A stretch of DNA of 64,000 bases from Halorubrum sp. CBA1125 (GCF_009742825.1 NZ_WPCE01000001.1:38778-102777), one strand, 5' to 3'. Positions 51,519 to 61,087 are shown, numbered from the stretch's first letter. Translations and numbers: made by a program. The notes: generated from the letters alone by a model not told the origin.

Positions 51519-52105
51519 AGTCGGACCCAGTGCCTATCTCCGTCCTCAACTACGCTATGGACGGGCTCGGTAGTGTTCGTCTCTACATAGATGAGCGCCT
51601 GCCTGGTCAAGGCGGGGGGCTCATCAAGTTTGTCGGCGATAGTCTCAGCGCGTCCATCAATCTCACCCATTGCCGCGCGGCGACGTGCTAACTCCAATTT
51701 CTCGCTGATGCTAGGATTCCCACCATACTCCTCCTGCATCCGTTCAGGAATAGGTAGTGTTGGAATGTGTTCAACCGAGTTCATTGCTACCCTGCTCACC
51801 TCGCCCTCATCGAATGTCCCAGGGGCCTCGTCATCGTCGAGTCTTTCATGGATAGCACTAACAGCATCCTGTAAGGTGTCGAGCTGGGTTGTGATTTCAC
51901 CGAGGTCGATGTCTGCGGTAACGTCCCTGTTGAGCTCCTCAATACTGTCCCGGTGAATGTATTCGTCTCTAATTTCCCTATCGACAGCACGTCGTACTAG
52001 AGAAGTGAGGCTCTCTCCGTCATCAAGTGCGTCCCGCCACTCCTCCTTCTTTTGTGGAGGGACTCTGACGTTGAGCTTGACTTTACTGTGATTACCGTCG
52101 GCCAT
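51515..52105 (-). CDS. ribbon-helix-helix protein coupled to the integrase
   Basis: The 196-aa protein begins MADGNHSKVKLNVRVPPQKK followed by SLTSLVRRAVDREI, a ribbon-helix-helix DNA-binding region, then a helical middle (ITTQLDTLQDAVSAIHERLD) and an acidic C-terminus ending DRHWVRL. It precedes and overlaps int, and starts 60 bp from the attR core, so it probably binds att DNA as a recombination directionality or assembly factor, or represses int. Confidence 0.75.
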   Translation of the reverse strand: MADGNHSKVKLNVRVPPQKKEEWRDALDDGESLTSLVRRAVDREIRDEYIHRDSIEELNRDVTADIDLGEITTQLDTLQDAVSAIHERLDDDEAPGTFDEGEVSRVAMNSVEHIPTLPIPERMQEEYGGNPSISEKLELARRRAAMGEIDGRAETIADKLDEPPALTRQALIYVETNTTEPVHSVVEDGDRHWVRL

Positions 52106-52119
52106 ACCGACGGCTACGC

Positions 52120-52158
52120 AGAACTAAAAAATAAACACTGGGGACACAGCGTGTCCCC
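52120..52158 (-). terminator. secY operon terminator supplied by the island
   Basis: On the minus strand the secY stop TAG is followed at once by GGGGACAC-gct-GTGTCCCC (52140-52158, 8-bp stem) and then AGTGTTTATTTTTT, a hairpin plus U-run. Because it lies inside attR, this terminator belongs to the integrated element. Confidence 0.75.
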
Positions 52159-53633
52159 TAATCGCCAAACATCTGGCGCATCATCGGGTGCATCTCCATG
52201 AGCTGCTCTTCGGCGATCTCCTCGTACAGCTTGTACGTGATAGAGACCGCGAGCAGCAGCCCGGTGCCGGAGACCTGACCGATGGTACCGAGGAGGTTCG
52301 CCATCACGGCGAGCAGCCCGACGAGGGCGCCGCCGATGACGGTCACCTGCGGGATGTACCGCTCCATGACCTTCTCGACGACCTGCGGGTTCCGCCGGAA
52401 CCCGGGGATCTGCATCCCGGAGTTCTGGATCTGTTCGGCCGTCGCCTCCGGTCCCATCCCGGTCGTCTCGACCCAGAAGATCGCGAAGATCGCGCCGCCG
52501 ACGATCATGAACGTCAGGTCGACGGTGAGCCGGACGGCGATCATCCAGGGTTCGATGGACGCCGGGATCTCGCCGAGGAACCACATCCACTCCGTGCGCG
52601 CCTGGATGGGGTTCAGGTAGTAAAACAGCCCGGAGATGGGCTGTCCCTGCTCGCTGTACGTCCCGAGCCACGCCGGCATCCCCGCCCACTGCGAGGAGAG
52701 GATCTGTCCGAAGAACTGGATGTTCGCCTGCAGCGCGCGGACGAGGATCATCGGCAGGACGGACGCGTAGATGAGCTTCACCGGGAAGCGACCCCGAGCG
52801 CCCTTCACGCGCGCGTGTGACAGCGGGATCTCGACGCGGACCGACTCCGCGTACACGACGATCCCGAAGATGAAGAGCGTGGTGAACAGCGCGAGGATGT
52901 TCCCCGGGTCGAAGAGCAGGTTCTGGAGCCCCTCGGACGTGAACGGCGAGAGCGTGACGGGGATGTCGCCGACAATCAGCCCGTACCAGCTCGCAAAGAA
53001 GCCGGACGCGCCGAGCGCCGAGAAGCTGAAGAACCCGCCGACGATCTGCTGGCTCACCGACGCGATGATGAACAGTCCGACCCCGGAGCCGACCCCCCAC
53101 TTGCTCACGATCTCGTCCATGAACAGAATGAGGATACCGCCGATGAAGATCTGCACGAATATCAGCATCTGCACGCCGAACGTGCCGATCCCGAGCGCCT
53201 GACCGACCGCCGCGTCGGCCGGCAGGAACGACCCGGTGAACACCATCGGCGCGGCCGTGATCGCGGTGACGATGATCACCAGCAGCTTCTGGAGACCCTG
53301 GTACAGGATCTGATCGCGGGGGTCGTCCGTGTCGAGCCCGAGGAGGTTCGCACCGCCCAACAGCTGGAGGACGATGGACGCCGTGACGATCGGTCCGATA
53401 CCGACCTGTAGCAGCGAGCCGGACGAGCCGGCGAGTACCGACCGGAACTGCCCGAAGAAGTCGGATCCCTGACCGATGGCCAACCCGAACGGGTTGATGT
53501 TCGTCAGGAAGAAGTAGACGATCAGGATACCGGCGGTCCACGTGAGCTTCCGCTTGAACGGGACGTGACCCGCGGGCCGCTCGACGACGGGCATCCGCGA
53601 GAGCACCGGTTCGGCGACCTCCTTCCAGCTCAT
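52158..53633 (-). CDS. secY: preprotein translocase subunit SecY
   Basis: The 491-aa membrane channel of the Sec translocon has about ten transmembrane segments (for example LTWTAGILIVYFFLTNINPF, MISLVLIF-type segments around QMLIFVQIFIGGILILFMDE) and the archaeal plug region near GLAIGQGSDFFGQF. It is the last gene of the S10-spc operon. Its final 22 coding bases are the island's attachment core, and the last residue differs from the displaced tail at 10,083 (GD versus GNE). Confidence 0.96.
   Translation of the reverse strand: MSWKEVAEPVLSRMPVVERPAGHVPFKRKLTWTAGILIVYFFLTNINPFGLAIGQGSDFFGQFRSVLAGSSGSLLQVGIGPIVTASIVLQLLGGANLLGLDTDDPRDQILYQGLQKLLVIIVTAITAAPMVFTGSFLPADAAVGQALGIGTFGVQMLIFVQIFIGGILILFMDEIVSKWGVGSGVGLFIIASVSQQIVGGFFSFSALGASGFFASWYGLIVGDIPVTLSPFTSEGLQNLLFDPGNILALFTTLFIFGIVVYAESVRVEIPLSHARVKGARGRFPVKLIYASVLPMILVRALQANIQFFGQILSSQWAGMPAWLGTYSEQGQPISGLFYYLNPIQARTEWMWFLGEIPASIEPWMIAVRLTVDLTFMIVGGAIFAIFWVETTGMGPEATAEQIQNSGMQIPGFRRNPQVVEKVMERYIPQVTVIGGALVGLLAVMANLLGTIGQVSGTGLLLAVSITYKLYEEIAEEQLMEMHPMMRQMFGD
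52165..52186 (-). other. attR core within secY
   Basis: The right copy of the 22-bp direct repeat (left copy 10092-10113). It codes for the last residues of SecY (MMRQMFG), so the reading frame is kept after integration and only the final residues change. Confidence 0.85.
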
Positions 53634-53635
53634 AA

Positions 53636-54130
53636 TTACGCCTCGTCGGCCTCGTCGTCGGAAGTGTCTTCTGATTCGGCAGCGGTCTCGGCGCGCTCGG
53701 AGAGCGTCGCCTCGCCGCCGGCCTCCTCGATGAGTTCGACCGCGCCGGCGGTGAAGGCGTCGGCGGTGACGCGCAGCTCGTTACGGACCTGGCCGCCGCC
53801 GAGCACCTTCACGACGTCGGCGTCGTAGCCGTCGTCGACGACGTCGCGCGCGTCGATCACGTACGCGTCGCCGTCCGCCGCCGCGACGTCCTCGGCGGCG
53901 TACAGCGCCGCGTCCTCGTCGAGCTTCTGGACCTTCACCTCGAGGACCTCCGTCTGGGAGTCCTCGGGCCGCTTGAAGCCGTGCTTCCCGAGCGGACCGT
54001 AGTTGTGGTACTCGTGTTTGGAGCGACCGGCCGCGCCGCGGCCGCCGCGGTGACCGGCGCCGCGCCGGTTCTTGTGCGTACCGCCGCCGTGGGTCCGTGA
54101 CCCGCGCTGTCTGCGTTTCTTGTCGGTCAT
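53636..54130 (-). CDS. rpl15: 50S ribosomal protein uL15
   Basis: 164 aa from ATG 54130: [20 protein letters not shown], the Gly/Arg-rich N-terminus of uL15, then YHNYGPLGKHGFKRPED and LGGGQVRNELRVTADAF, with an acidic haloarchaeal tail. The upstream extension of the open frame is an Arg/Ala-rich out-of-frame reading of rpl30. Its start overlaps the rpl30 stop by 4 nt. Confidence 0.96.
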   Translation of the reverse strand: MTDKKRRQRGSRTHGGGTHKNRRGAGHRGGRGAAGRSKHEYHNYGPLGKHGFKRPEDSQTEVLEVKVQKLDEDAALYAAEDVAAADGDAYVIDARDVVDDGYDADVVKVLGGGQVRNELRVTADAFTAGAVELIEEAGGEATLSERAETAAESEDTSDDEADEA

Positions 54131-54594
54131 CGCATGGCCTCCAGGAGGCGGTCGATCTCCTCCGTGGTGTGTCGACCGAGCTCGCCCCCCTCGGTCACGG
54201 GGTGTTTGATGCCGTCGTGGCCGCCGCGCGGCGCGTGGAGCCGCAGCGTCGGGGAGACGCCCTGCTCGCGCAGCGTCGTCTCCTCGGCGACGAGCGCCTC
54301 GGCCAGCGCCTCGAGGTCGGCGTAATCGGTGTGTTCGTCGATCCACGCGTCGTCGAGGTCGGCCGAGCCCTCCAGGGGCTCGCCGCGTCGCGCGATCGTC
54401 CGCGCGACGGCGTCGACGCTCGGCTCGCCGAAGGCGACGACGTCGTTGACCTTCGTGATCATCCCGCGGTAGGAGTCCGTATCGGGGACGAACGTCGCGT
54501 GGTTGACGCGCCCGACGTTCAGCATGTCGAGCGTGTCCGCGACGCCGGACCCGACGTTGACGTCGCCGCGGATCTGCACGACCGCCTGCATCAC
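54127..54594 (-). CDS. rpl30: 50S ribosomal protein uL30
   Basis: 155 aa: [20 protein letters not shown] opens the uL30 fold (ATG 54591 or the preceding codon), followed by [20 protein letters not shown] and [16 protein letters not shown]; archaeal length. It overlaps rps5 upstream and rpl15 downstream by 4 nt each. Confidence 0.96.
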   Translation of the reverse strand: MMQAVVQIRGDVNVGSGVADTLDMLNVGRVNHATFVPDTDSYRGMITKVNDVVAFGEPSVDAVARTIARRGEPLEGSADLDDAWIDEHTDYADLEALAEALVAEETTLREQGVSPTLRLHAPRGGHDGIKHPVTEGGELGRHTTEEIDRLLEAMR

Positions 54595-55238
54595 TCGCTC
54601 ACCTCGTCGTAGTGGACCTCACGCGCGTGTTGGGGCGTGCGGGACTGCGCCGCGTTCTCCAAGGCGTTGAACGTCGCCTTCGCGAGGTTCACCGTCGTGC
54701 GCGTGTTGCCGTCGGAGCTGGTCCAGGCGTCCTCGACGCCGGCGAGCTCCAAGATGTTCCGGACCGTCTCCGCCGCGGCCAAGCCGAGCCCCTGCGGGGC
54801 GGGCTTGATCTCGACGGTGACCGAGCCGGCCTTCCCCTCCGCCTTGCGGGTGAGGGAGTTGGTGCCGCCGGGCTGGTCCTCCCAGGACCCGGAGCCGCGG
54901 TCGACCTTGATCACGTTCAGCTTCGCGACGTCGATCGCCTTCTGGATCGCGCCGCCGACCTGGTCGTCGCGGGCCTGCGCGTAGCCCAGGTAGCCGTCGC
55001 GGTTGCCCACCGCCACGACACACCGAAACTTCACGCGGCGGCCGGAGTCGGTCATGCGCTGGACCATGTTGATGTCCAGCACCTCGTCTTCGAGCCCCGG
55101 GAGGAGCTGGTCGACGATCTCCGCCTCCTTCAGCGGGAGCCCGGAGTCGAGCGCCTGTTCCATCGACGTGATGTCGCCGTCCTGTACCTTGCGGCCGAGC
55201 CGCGTCCGCGGTTCCCAGCCGTCGTCGTGTCTACTCAT
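54591..55238 (-). CDS. rps5: 30S ribosomal protein uS5
   Basis: 215 aa from ATG 55238 ([20 protein letters not shown]). The S5 double-stranded RNA-binding region ([20 protein letters not shown]) and the C-terminal domain ([24 protein letters not shown] segment) are clear. The longer open frame upstream is noncoding overlap with rpl18. Confidence 0.96.
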   Translation of the reverse strand: MSRHDDGWEPRTRLGRKVQDGDITSMEQALDSGLPLKEAEIVDQLLPGLEDEVLDINMVQRMTDSGRRVKFRCVVAVGNRDGYLGYAQARDDQVGGAIQKAIDVAKLNVIKVDRGSGSWEDQPGGTNSLTRKAEGKAGSVTVEIKPAPQGLGLAAAETVRNILELAGVEDAWTSSDGNTRTTVNLAKATFNALENAAQSRTPQHAREVHYDEVSE

Positions 55239-55788
55239 GGTCCTCCTGGATTGTCGCGAGCACGGAATCGAAGTGCTCGGGTAAGTCGGCGGCGTCGAAC
55301 TCCCCGCTGTACAGCGGCTCGTCGAGCTGCTCGGCGTACGCGGCGATGTGCTCGCCACGCGTGCGCGACCAGTCGGCCAGCACGTCGTCGTTGTGGGGGA
55401 TCTCGAGGCCGGCGTCGATCGCTCCTTCCTGTACCGCGAACGTCTTGTTGCCGGGCGTCGCCGTGTTGAGCCCGATGTCGAGGACGGCCTCGGAGAGGCC
55501 GGCGTCGACGGCGCGGGCGCCCGCGAGGAACCCGGTGAGGTACGCGCTGGGGAGGTTGCCCGTGGGGGCGTCCCAGCCGTACGCCGCGAGTTCCTCGCTG
55601 GAGGCGGCCGCGTGGGTCTCGTCGCCGTCGGGTCCGGGAGTTACCAGCTGCGCCCTGACGTGAGCGTTGCTCACCCGGGCGACCAGGCGAGGCTTGCCCG
55701 ATTTCAGCAGGCGCAACCTCTGGTGGTAATCCGTCCGGACCTCGCGGCGGCGCCGCATCGGCACCTTGTATCGTGGTCCTGTCGCCAT
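55231..55788 (-). CDS. rpl18: 50S ribosomal protein uL18
   Basis: 185 aa: [20 protein letters not shown], then [20 protein letters not shown] and [20 protein letters not shown]. Archaeal/eukaryotic L5-like form. It binds 5S rRNA. Overlaps the start of rps5 by 8 nt. Confidence 0.96.
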   Translation of the reverse strand: MATGPRYKVPMRRRREVRTDYHQRLRLLKSGKPRLVARVSNAHVRAQLVTPGPDGDETHAAASSEELAAYGWDAPTGNLPSAYLTGFLAGARAVDAGLSEAVLDIGLNTATPGNKTFAVQEGAIDAGLEIPHNDDVLADWSRTRGEHIAAYAEQLDEPLYSGEFDAADLPEHFDSVLATIQEDHE

Positions 55789-56249
55789 TAGTCCGTCACC
55801 TCGTAACCGTACTGCGTCTCGATGTACGCCTCGAGCCGGGCGACGTCTTCGAAGTCGCCACCGCTCGCCTTGTTGTACAGCGTGCGGTACTCGGAGGCGT
55901 CTAAGACGTCCTCCTCGTCTCGAAGCTCCTTCAGGCGGGCCCGCTGTGCGCGGATCCGCGCCTTCCAGTCGTCTTTCGTGCTCTGTCGCGCGCCCGACTG
56001 CCCCTTGCGGGAGCCGGCGCCCGACTGGTGGCCGTACGAGCGCTTTTCGGCGCGCTCGCGGGCGCGACCGCGGGAGTTGGTCTTCGCGTCCTTCGCGCGG
56101 ATCGTGCCCTGGTCGATCAGCTCGCGGATGTCCTCGCGGGTGATCGCGTCGGCGATCTCCTCTTGGGCGTCGGGATCGAGCCAGACGCGGCCCTTGCCGA
56201 CGTCCAGCTCGTCCGCGGCGAGCCGCTTCTGTGCCTTCAGGTCACTCAT
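55788..56249 (-). CDS. rpl19e: 50S ribosomal protein eL19
   Basis: 153 aa: [40 protein letters not shown], and the basic [24 protein letters not shown] segment typical of eL19 (archaea and eukaryotes only). Its stop and the rpl18 start meet at 55788. Confidence 0.96.
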   Translation of the reverse strand: MSDLKAQKRLAADELDVGKGRVWLDPDAQEEIADAITREDIRELIDQGTIRAKDAKTNSRGRARERAEKRSYGHQSGAGSRKGQSGARQSTKDDWKARIRAQRARLKELRDEEDVLDASEYRTLYNKASGGDFEDVARLEAYIETQYGYEVTD

Positions 56250-56946
56250 CGTCCACCTCCACCTCGACGTACGTCGGGTTCAGCACGCGAATGCCGCGCT
56301 CTTCGGCCTCGTCTTCGATCAGCTCGCGCTTGCGCGCGCCGACCTTGGAGGCGATCCGCACCGCCTGCGTGTCGCCGTCGACGCCCTCGAGGTCGTCCGT
56401 GTTGTGCACGCGGACCTCCTCGAAGCCGCTCGGGTGCAGGCCGCGGGCCGCCTCCGGCGAGCGGAAGCCCGCCTCGACGACGGGGCCCTTCGCTTTCATG
56501 CGGCGGCGCTGCTTGGAGAGCCCGCCGCGCGGCTTGCGCCACGACGTCGGGATCCGCTTTTTCTTGTGGTAGTCCTGCCGGTTGAACTGGGGTTTCCCCT
56601 CGCGGTGCTTCTGTGCGAGCGCGCGAGCGGTCTCGGCGTCCAGTGCCGGCGTCTTGTCGGCGTGGCCGCGGGGGCGAAGCTCCGTCTCGACGTCCTCGGC
56701 TTCGTCGGCCGCCTCCGACTCCGCGGGCGTCTCGTCTTCGATCTCCGCTTCGGCCTCCTCGTCGACCTCCAGGCCGCCGACGTCGGCTTTGATACGCGCG
56801 GCGAGCGCGTTGCCGACGCCGTCGACCTCGGCGAGCTCCGACTGGGAGGCGGCCTTCACGTCCTCGACCGTCTCGTAGCCGGCCTCGCGAAGCGCGTCCG
56901 CCTTCGAGGGACCGACACCGCTGATGTCTTCGAGTTCATCTGCCAT
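56242..56946 (-). CDS. rpl32e: 50S ribosomal protein eL32 with N-terminal helix-hairpin-helix
   Basis: 234 aa, longer than non-halophilic eL32 because an N-terminal helix-hairpin-helix region ([20 protein letters not shown]) and an acidic linker precede the eL32 core ([20 protein letters not shown]). This fused form is a haloarchaeal feature. Confidence 0.95.
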   Translation of the reverse strand: MADELEDISGVGPSKADALREAGYETVEDVKAASQSELAEVDGVGNALAARIKADVGGLEVDEEAEAEIEDETPAESEAADEAEDVETELRPRGHADKTPALDAETARALAQKHREGKPQFNRQDYHKKKRIPTSWRKPRGGLSKQRRRMKAKGPVVEAGFRSPEAARGLHPSGFEEVRVHNTDDLEGVDGDTQAVRIASKVGARKRELIEDEAEERGIRVLNPTYVEVEVDDE

Positions 56947-56949
56947 CGG

Positions 56950-57483
56950 TTAGGCACCTCCGGTGGGCTTCTCGACGATGTACACGCCGTCCTGAAAGAC
57001 GCGCGTGTCCTTGTCGGTCACCTTCGTCAGCTGTTCGATGTCGGCGGCGGTCTGCCCCACGGCCTCCTTGTCGGGGCCGGAGAGCGTGACCGTCTCGCCG
57101 TCGACCTGTACGTCCGTGTCCCCGCGGATGGGGGTGCGTCGCTCCGCCCGCTCGCCGAGGAAGTTCTCGATGACGACCTCGTCGCCCTCCACGGTCACCT
57201 GCATCGGGAAGTGGGCGTAGTACACTTCCATCGTGTACTCCCACCCGTCGGTGACGCCGTGGATCATGTTGGCGACGTGGCTCTCGAACGTGCCGACCGT
57301 GGCGTTGGTCTTCGCGTCCTCGTTCTCGGCGACGATAGCGACGACACCGTCCTCGACCGTGACCTCCACGTCGGGGTACCAGAGGCGTCGCGTGACGCTC
57401 CCGTTGGGCCCCTCGACGGTGAGATCGAGGTGGTCGATCTCGGCGGCGACGTCGTCCGGAATCTCGATTTCGACTCTGTTCAT
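56950..57483 (-). CDS. rpl6: 50S ribosomal protein uL6
   Basis: 177 aa from ATG 57483 (MNRVEIEIPDDVAAEIDHLD). Two repeated uL6 domains are seen: LTVEGPNGSVTRRLWYPD and, later, VTLSGPDKEAVGQTAADIEQ. Earlier in-frame starts lie in rps8 and were rejected. Confidence 0.96.
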   Translation of the reverse strand: MNRVEIEIPDDVAAEIDHLDLTVEGPNGSVTRRLWYPDVEVTVEDGVVAIVAENEDAKTNATVGTFESHVANMIHGVTDGWEYTMEVYYAHFPMQVTVEGDEVVIENFLGERAERRTPIRGDTDVQVDGETVTLSGPDKEAVGQTAADIEQLTKVTDKDTRVFQDGVYIVEKPTGGA

Positions 57484-57485
57484 AG

Positions 57486-57878
57486 TTAGTAGACGTATGC
57501 GATCACCTGGCCACCGATGCCCTGTTCGCGGGCCTCGTAGTGGCTCATGACGCCGTGGCTCGTCGTGACGATGAGCGTCCCGTAGTCGCGGGCGGGGAGG
57601 TACCGCTTCTCCCACTTCTCGAACTCGTCTGCGCCCGCGGAGTAGCGGGGCTTGACGGCGCCACACTCGTTGATCGCGCCTTTCAGTTCGACCTCGAACT
57701 TCCCGGCTTTCCCGTCGTCGACGTACTCGAAGCCGTCGACGTACCCGCGGTCGTAGAGGACCTCGAGGACGGAGCCGATGATGTTGGAGGCGGGCTCAAC
57801 CGTGTACGACAGGTGGCCAACGCTCTCGGCGTTGTCCATGCCGGCGAGCGCGTTGGTGAATGGATCGTTTCCTGTCAT
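57486..57878 (-). CDS. rps8: 30S ribosomal protein uS8
   Basis: 130 aa from ATG 57878 (MTGNDPFTNALAGMDNAESV). The C-terminal motif GTLIVTTSHGVMSHYEAREQ followed by GIGGQVIAYVY is diagnostic of uS8. Confidence 0.96.
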   Translation of the reverse strand: MTGNDPFTNALAGMDNAESVGHLSYTVEPASNIIGSVLEVLYDRGYVDGFEYVDDGKAGKFEVELKGAINECGAVKPRYSAGADEFEKWEKRYLPARDYGTLIVTTSHGVMSHYEAREQGIGGQVIAYVY

Positions 57879-57880
57879 GA

Positions 57881-58054
57881 TTAGCTGTACTTCTCGAATC
57901 CCATGTCTCGGGCGACCTCGCGGAAGCACTGCCGGCAGAGGTTGATGTCGTACTTGCCGACGAGCCCCTGCTCGCGGTCGCACCGCCGGCACGTGTGCCG
58001 GGAGTCGGTGCGCTTCGTGGCGTGTTCGCCCGTGTCGTTGTTCGCTTCGCTCAT
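57881..58054 (-). CDS. rps14: 30S ribosomal protein uS14 (zinc type)
   Basis: A 57-aa gene in the gap between rps8 and rpl5. From ATG 58054 it reads [20 protein letters not shown] then CRRCDREQG and [18 protein letters not shown]; the CxxC pair of knuckles is the zinc form of uS14. Its ATG overlaps the rpl5 stop as ATGA. Confidence 0.96.
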   Translation of the reverse strand: MSEANNDTGEHATKRTDSRHTCRRCDREQGLVGKYDINLCRQCFREVARDMGFEKYS

Positions 58055-58584
58055 TCGGTTACCTCGACGTCGAAGTTCGTCTCGAGGAACGCGGCGGCGT
58101 CCTCGGCGGTCATCCGGTGGCTGGACGGGATCGACGCCGTCGCCTTGTCGCGTTTCGAGACCCGGTAGCCCGGCCGGACGATCGTCGTCGTCACGTCGAG
58201 CCCGTAGATGCCGATGTTCGGGTCGTACTCCTGGCTCGGGAAGTCGGTGTGGTCTTCGATCCCGAAGCTCAGGTTCCCCGTGTCGTCGAACTGGCTCGCC
58301 GAGAGGTCGACGAGGTCCAGCGCGGTCTCGAGGAACGCGTGAGCGTCCTCCCCGCGCAGCGTCACCTTGACGCCGATCGGGTCGCCCTTGCGGATGCCGA
58401 ACTCGGCGATCGTGCTCGTCGCGGTGGTCCGGACCGACTGCTGGCCCGTGATCGCCTCGATGATCGCCTCGGCGTCGGCGAGCGGCTCACCGCCCTGGCC
58501 GACGCCCATGTGGACGACGACCTTCTCCAAGGTCGGCTCGCGCATGTCGTGGAAGCCGGCGTCGGAGTCGGTGGATTCACTCAT
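58051..58584 (-). CDS. rpl5: 50S ribosomal protein uL5
   Basis: 177 aa from ATG 58584 ([20 protein letters not shown]). Contains [20 protein letters not shown] and the [20 protein letters not shown] segment of uL5, which binds 5S rRNA. Overlaps rps4e by 8 nt and rps14 by 4 nt. Confidence 0.96.
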   Translation of the reverse strand: MSESTDSDAGFHDMREPTLEKVVVHMGVGQGGEPLADAEAIIEAITGQQSVRTTATSTIAEFGIRKGDPIGVKVTLRGEDAHAFLETALDLVDLSASQFDDTGNLSFGIEDHTDFPSQEYDPNIGIYGLDVTTTIVRPGYRVSKRDKATASIPSSHRMTAEDAAAFLETNFDVEVTE

Positions 58585-59323
58585 CAGAATCACCCGCCTC
58601 GTCGGCGTCTGCCGCGTCCGCGTCGGCGCCGTCGTCGGTGAAGTTCTCGTCGATCACGACGACGTACTCCTCGACCGTCTCGTAGCCGTCGGCGCCGTCG
58701 TCGACGGCGACCGTGTTCGAGCCGGAGCCGAGCGTCACGTCGATCACGTCGACCTCGCCGATCTGGCCGGCGTGCTGGCCGGCGACGGCGGTGACGAGCG
58801 CGCCCTCCTCGTACTCGAAGTGGGCGACGATCTCCTTCGACTCGTTGTCGACGATGATCGAGTCTTTCGTGTCGTACTCGCTGTCCGCGTCGACGCGGAC
58901 GTTCGTCCCGTCGTGGAGCGTCAACTGGACGTCGCCGCCGGGGACGACGGTCTTGTTCGTGATCTTCCCGAGCCGGCTCCCCGCGGCCGCCTCGTCGATC
59001 GCGGTCAGCGCGAGCCGACCGCCCTCGTCGGGGAACACGCGGAAGAACTCGTCGCGGTCGGGGAACGCCAGGATGTCGAACATCCCGATCGGACGCTGCT
59101 CGTCCGAGATCGCGTCCCCGTTGACGAGGACCGCGTCGTTGTTCAGCGCGTAGCGCGCCTCCTTCGTCGAGTCGACGTAGCCGAGCACGTCCCGTAACAG
59201 GACGACGAGCGGCACGCCCGCCTCGCCGTGGGGGCCCGCGCCCGCCTTGACGGTGAACGTGTCGGTCTTGCGCTCGACCGGCCAGGAGTTCGGTACTGAC
59301 AGTCGCTTCTGGTGTCGCGTCAT
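58577..59323 (-). CDS. rps4e: 30S ribosomal protein eS4
   Basis: 248 aa: [20 protein letters not shown], an S4-like region [20 protein letters not shown] and a C-terminal KOW-like part ([20 protein letters not shown]). Archaeal/eukaryotic protein, with an acidic haloarchaeal tail. Confidence 0.96.
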   Translation of the reverse strand: MTRHQKRLSVPNSWPVERKTDTFTVKAGAGPHGEAGVPLVVLLRDVLGYVDSTKEARYALNNDAVLVNGDAISDEQRPIGMFDILAFPDRDEFFRVFPDEGGRLALTAIDEAAAGSRLGKITNKTVVPGGDVQLTLHDGTNVRVDADSEYDTKDSIIVDNESKEIVAHFEYEEGALVTAVAGQHAGQIGEVDVIDVTLGSGSNTVAVDDGADGYETVEEYVVVIDENFTDDGADADAADADEAGDSDE

Positions 59324-59676
59324 TCGTTGTCCTCCCGGAGACGCGCCTCACGGCGGTCGTCTTCGAGGTCCAGTTCGGTCACCCGGACGTTGCTCGCCGG
59401 GAGCGGGCGAGGAACCTCCTCCCCGTCCGCCTTCTCGACGGTGACGTCCTCGACGGCGATCCGCTCTGCGGACAGGTCGACGGAGACGACCTCCGCCTCC
59501 GTGCCGGCCGCGTCGCCGCGAAGCACCTCGACGGTGTCGCCGGCGTTGACGCGGACGTTCCGCTGGCCGTACTCCTCGCGGAGCTCCGCCGTGAGGGTGG
59601 CCCGGACCTGGTTTTGCCGCTCGTGCAGCGGCGCGGTCTCCGACCGTTTTCGTTGTTTGCGTGGCTGTTTCGTCAT
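59320..59676 (-). CDS. rpl24: 50S ribosomal protein uL24
   Basis: 118 aa: [40 protein letters not shown] and the KOW motif [20 protein letters not shown]. It overlaps rps4e by 4 nt. Confidence 0.96.
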   Translation of the reverse strand: MTKQPRKQRKRSETAPLHERQNQVRATLTAELREEYGQRNVRVNAGDTVEVLRGDAAGTEAEVVSVDLSAERIAVEDVTVEKADGEEVPRPLPASNVRVTELDLEDDRREARLREDNE

Positions 59677-59678
59677 AG

Positions 59679-60077
59679 TTAGACGATCATCGTCGCGGTC
59701 GAGGCGATACTCCCGAATCGTTCGGCGACCTCGCGGGCGACGGGGCCTTTAATCTCCGTGCCCCGCGGCTCCTCGAGGTCGTCGATGATGACGGCCGCGT
59801 TGTCCTCGAACTTCACGCGGGTTCCGCTCGGACGGCGGATCGGCTTGCGCTGGCGGACGACGACCGCCTCCAGCACCTGCCGCCGCATCTCCGGGGTCCC
59901 CTTGGTGACCGAGACGGTCACCTTGTCGCCGATACCCGCCTTCGGGTGGCGGTTCTTCGTGCCGGAGTAGCCCGACACGGAGATCACCTTCAGCTCACGG
60001 GCGCCGGTGTTGTCGGCGCACGCGATGAGCGAGCCCTTCGAGAGGCCCTGGGTGACGTCGGCCTTGAGGGCCTCCAT
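59679..60077 (-). CDS. rpl14: 50S ribosomal protein uL14
   Basis: 132 aa from ATG 60077 ([20 protein letters not shown]). [20 protein letters not shown] and [20 protein letters not shown] identify uL14. A GTG one codon earlier is less likely. The start overlaps the rps17 stop by one base. Confidence 0.96.
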   Translation of the reverse strand: MEALKADVTQGLSKGSLIACADNTGARELKVISVSGYSGTKNRHPKAGIGDKVTVSVTKGTPEMRRQVLEAVVVRQRKPIRRPSGTRVKFEDNAAVIIDDLEEPRGTEIKGPVAREVAERFGSIASTATMIV

Positions 60078-60421
60078 CACCGATCACCCGAGCGGTTCTC
60101 GACGACGACGTGGGACTTCGTCTTCGAGAGCGGTCGCGTCTCCGCGATCGTCACTTCGTCACCGACTTCGAGCGGCTCGAGCACGCCCGGCACGTGTGCC
60201 GGGATGCGCGAGCGACGCTTCATGTACCGGTCGTATTTCGGTACGAACACGTCGTACTCCCGCTCGACGATGACGGTCTTTTCCATATCCGTCGACACGA
60301 CCGTTCCCTCGCGGGTCTGGCCGCGGACGGAGAGCTGCCCGTAGAACGGGCACTTCTCGTAGTCGTAATCCTCCGGGTTGTCTGGCTCCGGAGGCGTGGG
60401 TACGTCGATTCCTATCGCCAT
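60077..60421 (-). CDS. rps17: 30S ribosomal protein uS17
   Basis: 114 aa from ATG 60421 ([20 protein letters not shown]). [40 protein letters not shown] and [15 protein letters not shown] are the uS17 landmarks. Earlier in-frame codons lie in rnp1. Confidence 0.96.
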   Translation of the reverse strand: MAIGIDVPTPPEPDNPEDYDYEKCPFYGQLSVRGQTREGTVVSTDMEKTVIVEREYDVFVPKYDRYMKRRSRIPAHVPGVLEPLEVGDEVTIAETRPLSKTKSHVVVENRSGDR

Positions 60422-60870
60422 TGTGTGACACCTCGTTCGGTGCGTTCGGCGGGTCGATGCCGCAGCCGATCGCCATCCACCGTTACGTAGACCACGTCTT
60501 TGCACTCGCCGCGTCGGCTCGCCGAGCCCGCGCCGTCACCGTCGACGGCGCTCGTGGACTCGGACGGGCCAGACTGACGGGGGCGGACCCCCGTAGTATC
60601 CGACCCGAGTTGGGACGTAGACCCCGACGACTGGCCGTCGTCGGCGGCTTCATCTGTGCGGGCTGTCGGTCGATCGACGACCGCGAACTCGAACGTCGTG
60701 CCCGCCTTGGGCACGCGTTTGTCCCCCGACCCCGTCCGGACCACGAGGGTCCCGAACGTCTCGGACAGCACGCGACCGGCGACGCCGGCGTGGGCGTCGC
60801 TGTCGGCGTCGGCCACCCGAACCGGGAGGCCGACGAGTTCGTGCCGGACGAGCGTCTCGGGGGAGATCAT
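60412..60870 (-). CDS. rnp1: RNase P protein component 1 (Rpp29/Pop4)
   Basis: 152 aa from ATG 60870: [40 protein letters not shown] and [14 protein letters not shown] are the Sm-like Rpp29 fold, which helps RNase P RNA mature tRNA 5' ends. A Ser/Gly/Asp-rich insert (about 75-120) makes it longer than non-halophilic forms, before the C-terminal [19 protein letters not shown]. Its place between rpl29 and rps17 is standard in archaea. It happens to share the frame of the N-terminal part of rps3. Confidence 0.93.
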   Translation of the reverse strand: MISPETLVRHELVGLPVRVADADSDAHAGVAGRVLSETFGTLVVRTGSGDKRVPKAGTTFEFAVVDRPTARTDEAADDGQSSGSTSQLGSDTTGVRPRQSGPSESTSAVDGDGAGSASRRGECKDVVYVTVDGDRLRHRPAERTERGVTQWR

Positions 60871-60872
60871 CG

Positions 60873-61085
60873 TTACTCGTCCTCGAAGTCGCCTTCTTCC
60901 TGCTGGATCGTCTTGATCCGCGCGATCGTCTTTTTCAGCTCCTTGACGCGCCCCGGGCTCTCCGGCATGCCGCCGGCCGCCCGCTGCGCCTTCGAGTTGA
61001 GCAGTTCCGTCTCGAGCTCCTCGAGTTCGACCTGCCGCTCGGCGGCGGTCATGTCGCGGATCTCGTCGGTGTAGAGTATCGCCAT
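60873..61085 (-). CDS. rpl29: 50S ribosomal protein uL29
   Basis: 70 aa: [20 protein letters not shown] and [20 protein letters not shown], the two-helix uL29 plan. It starts 2 nt after the rps3 stop. Confidence 0.96.
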   Translation of the reverse strand: MAILYTDEIRDMTAAERQVELEELETELLNSKAQRAAGGMPESPGRVKELKKTIARIKTIQQEEGDFEDE

Positions 61086-61087
61086 CG

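Larger units (their letters stand above)
10092..52186. mobile_element. 42-kb integrated island in the secY 3' end
   Basis: The 22-bp perfect direct repeats at 10092-10113 and 52165-52186 bound a segment that starts, at the secY side, with a ribbon-helix-helix gene and a tyrosine integrase. It also carries an HUH replication gene, an AbrB-like gene, a serine recombinase, several nucleases and the Dpd-type modification-restriction locus. Flanks are core genome on the right (ribosomal operon). Several stretches (37.9-40.2 kb, 47.0-48.3 kb) are visibly richer in A+T than the ribosomal operon. These features together are those of an integrative element with defence cargo. Confidence 0.85.
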
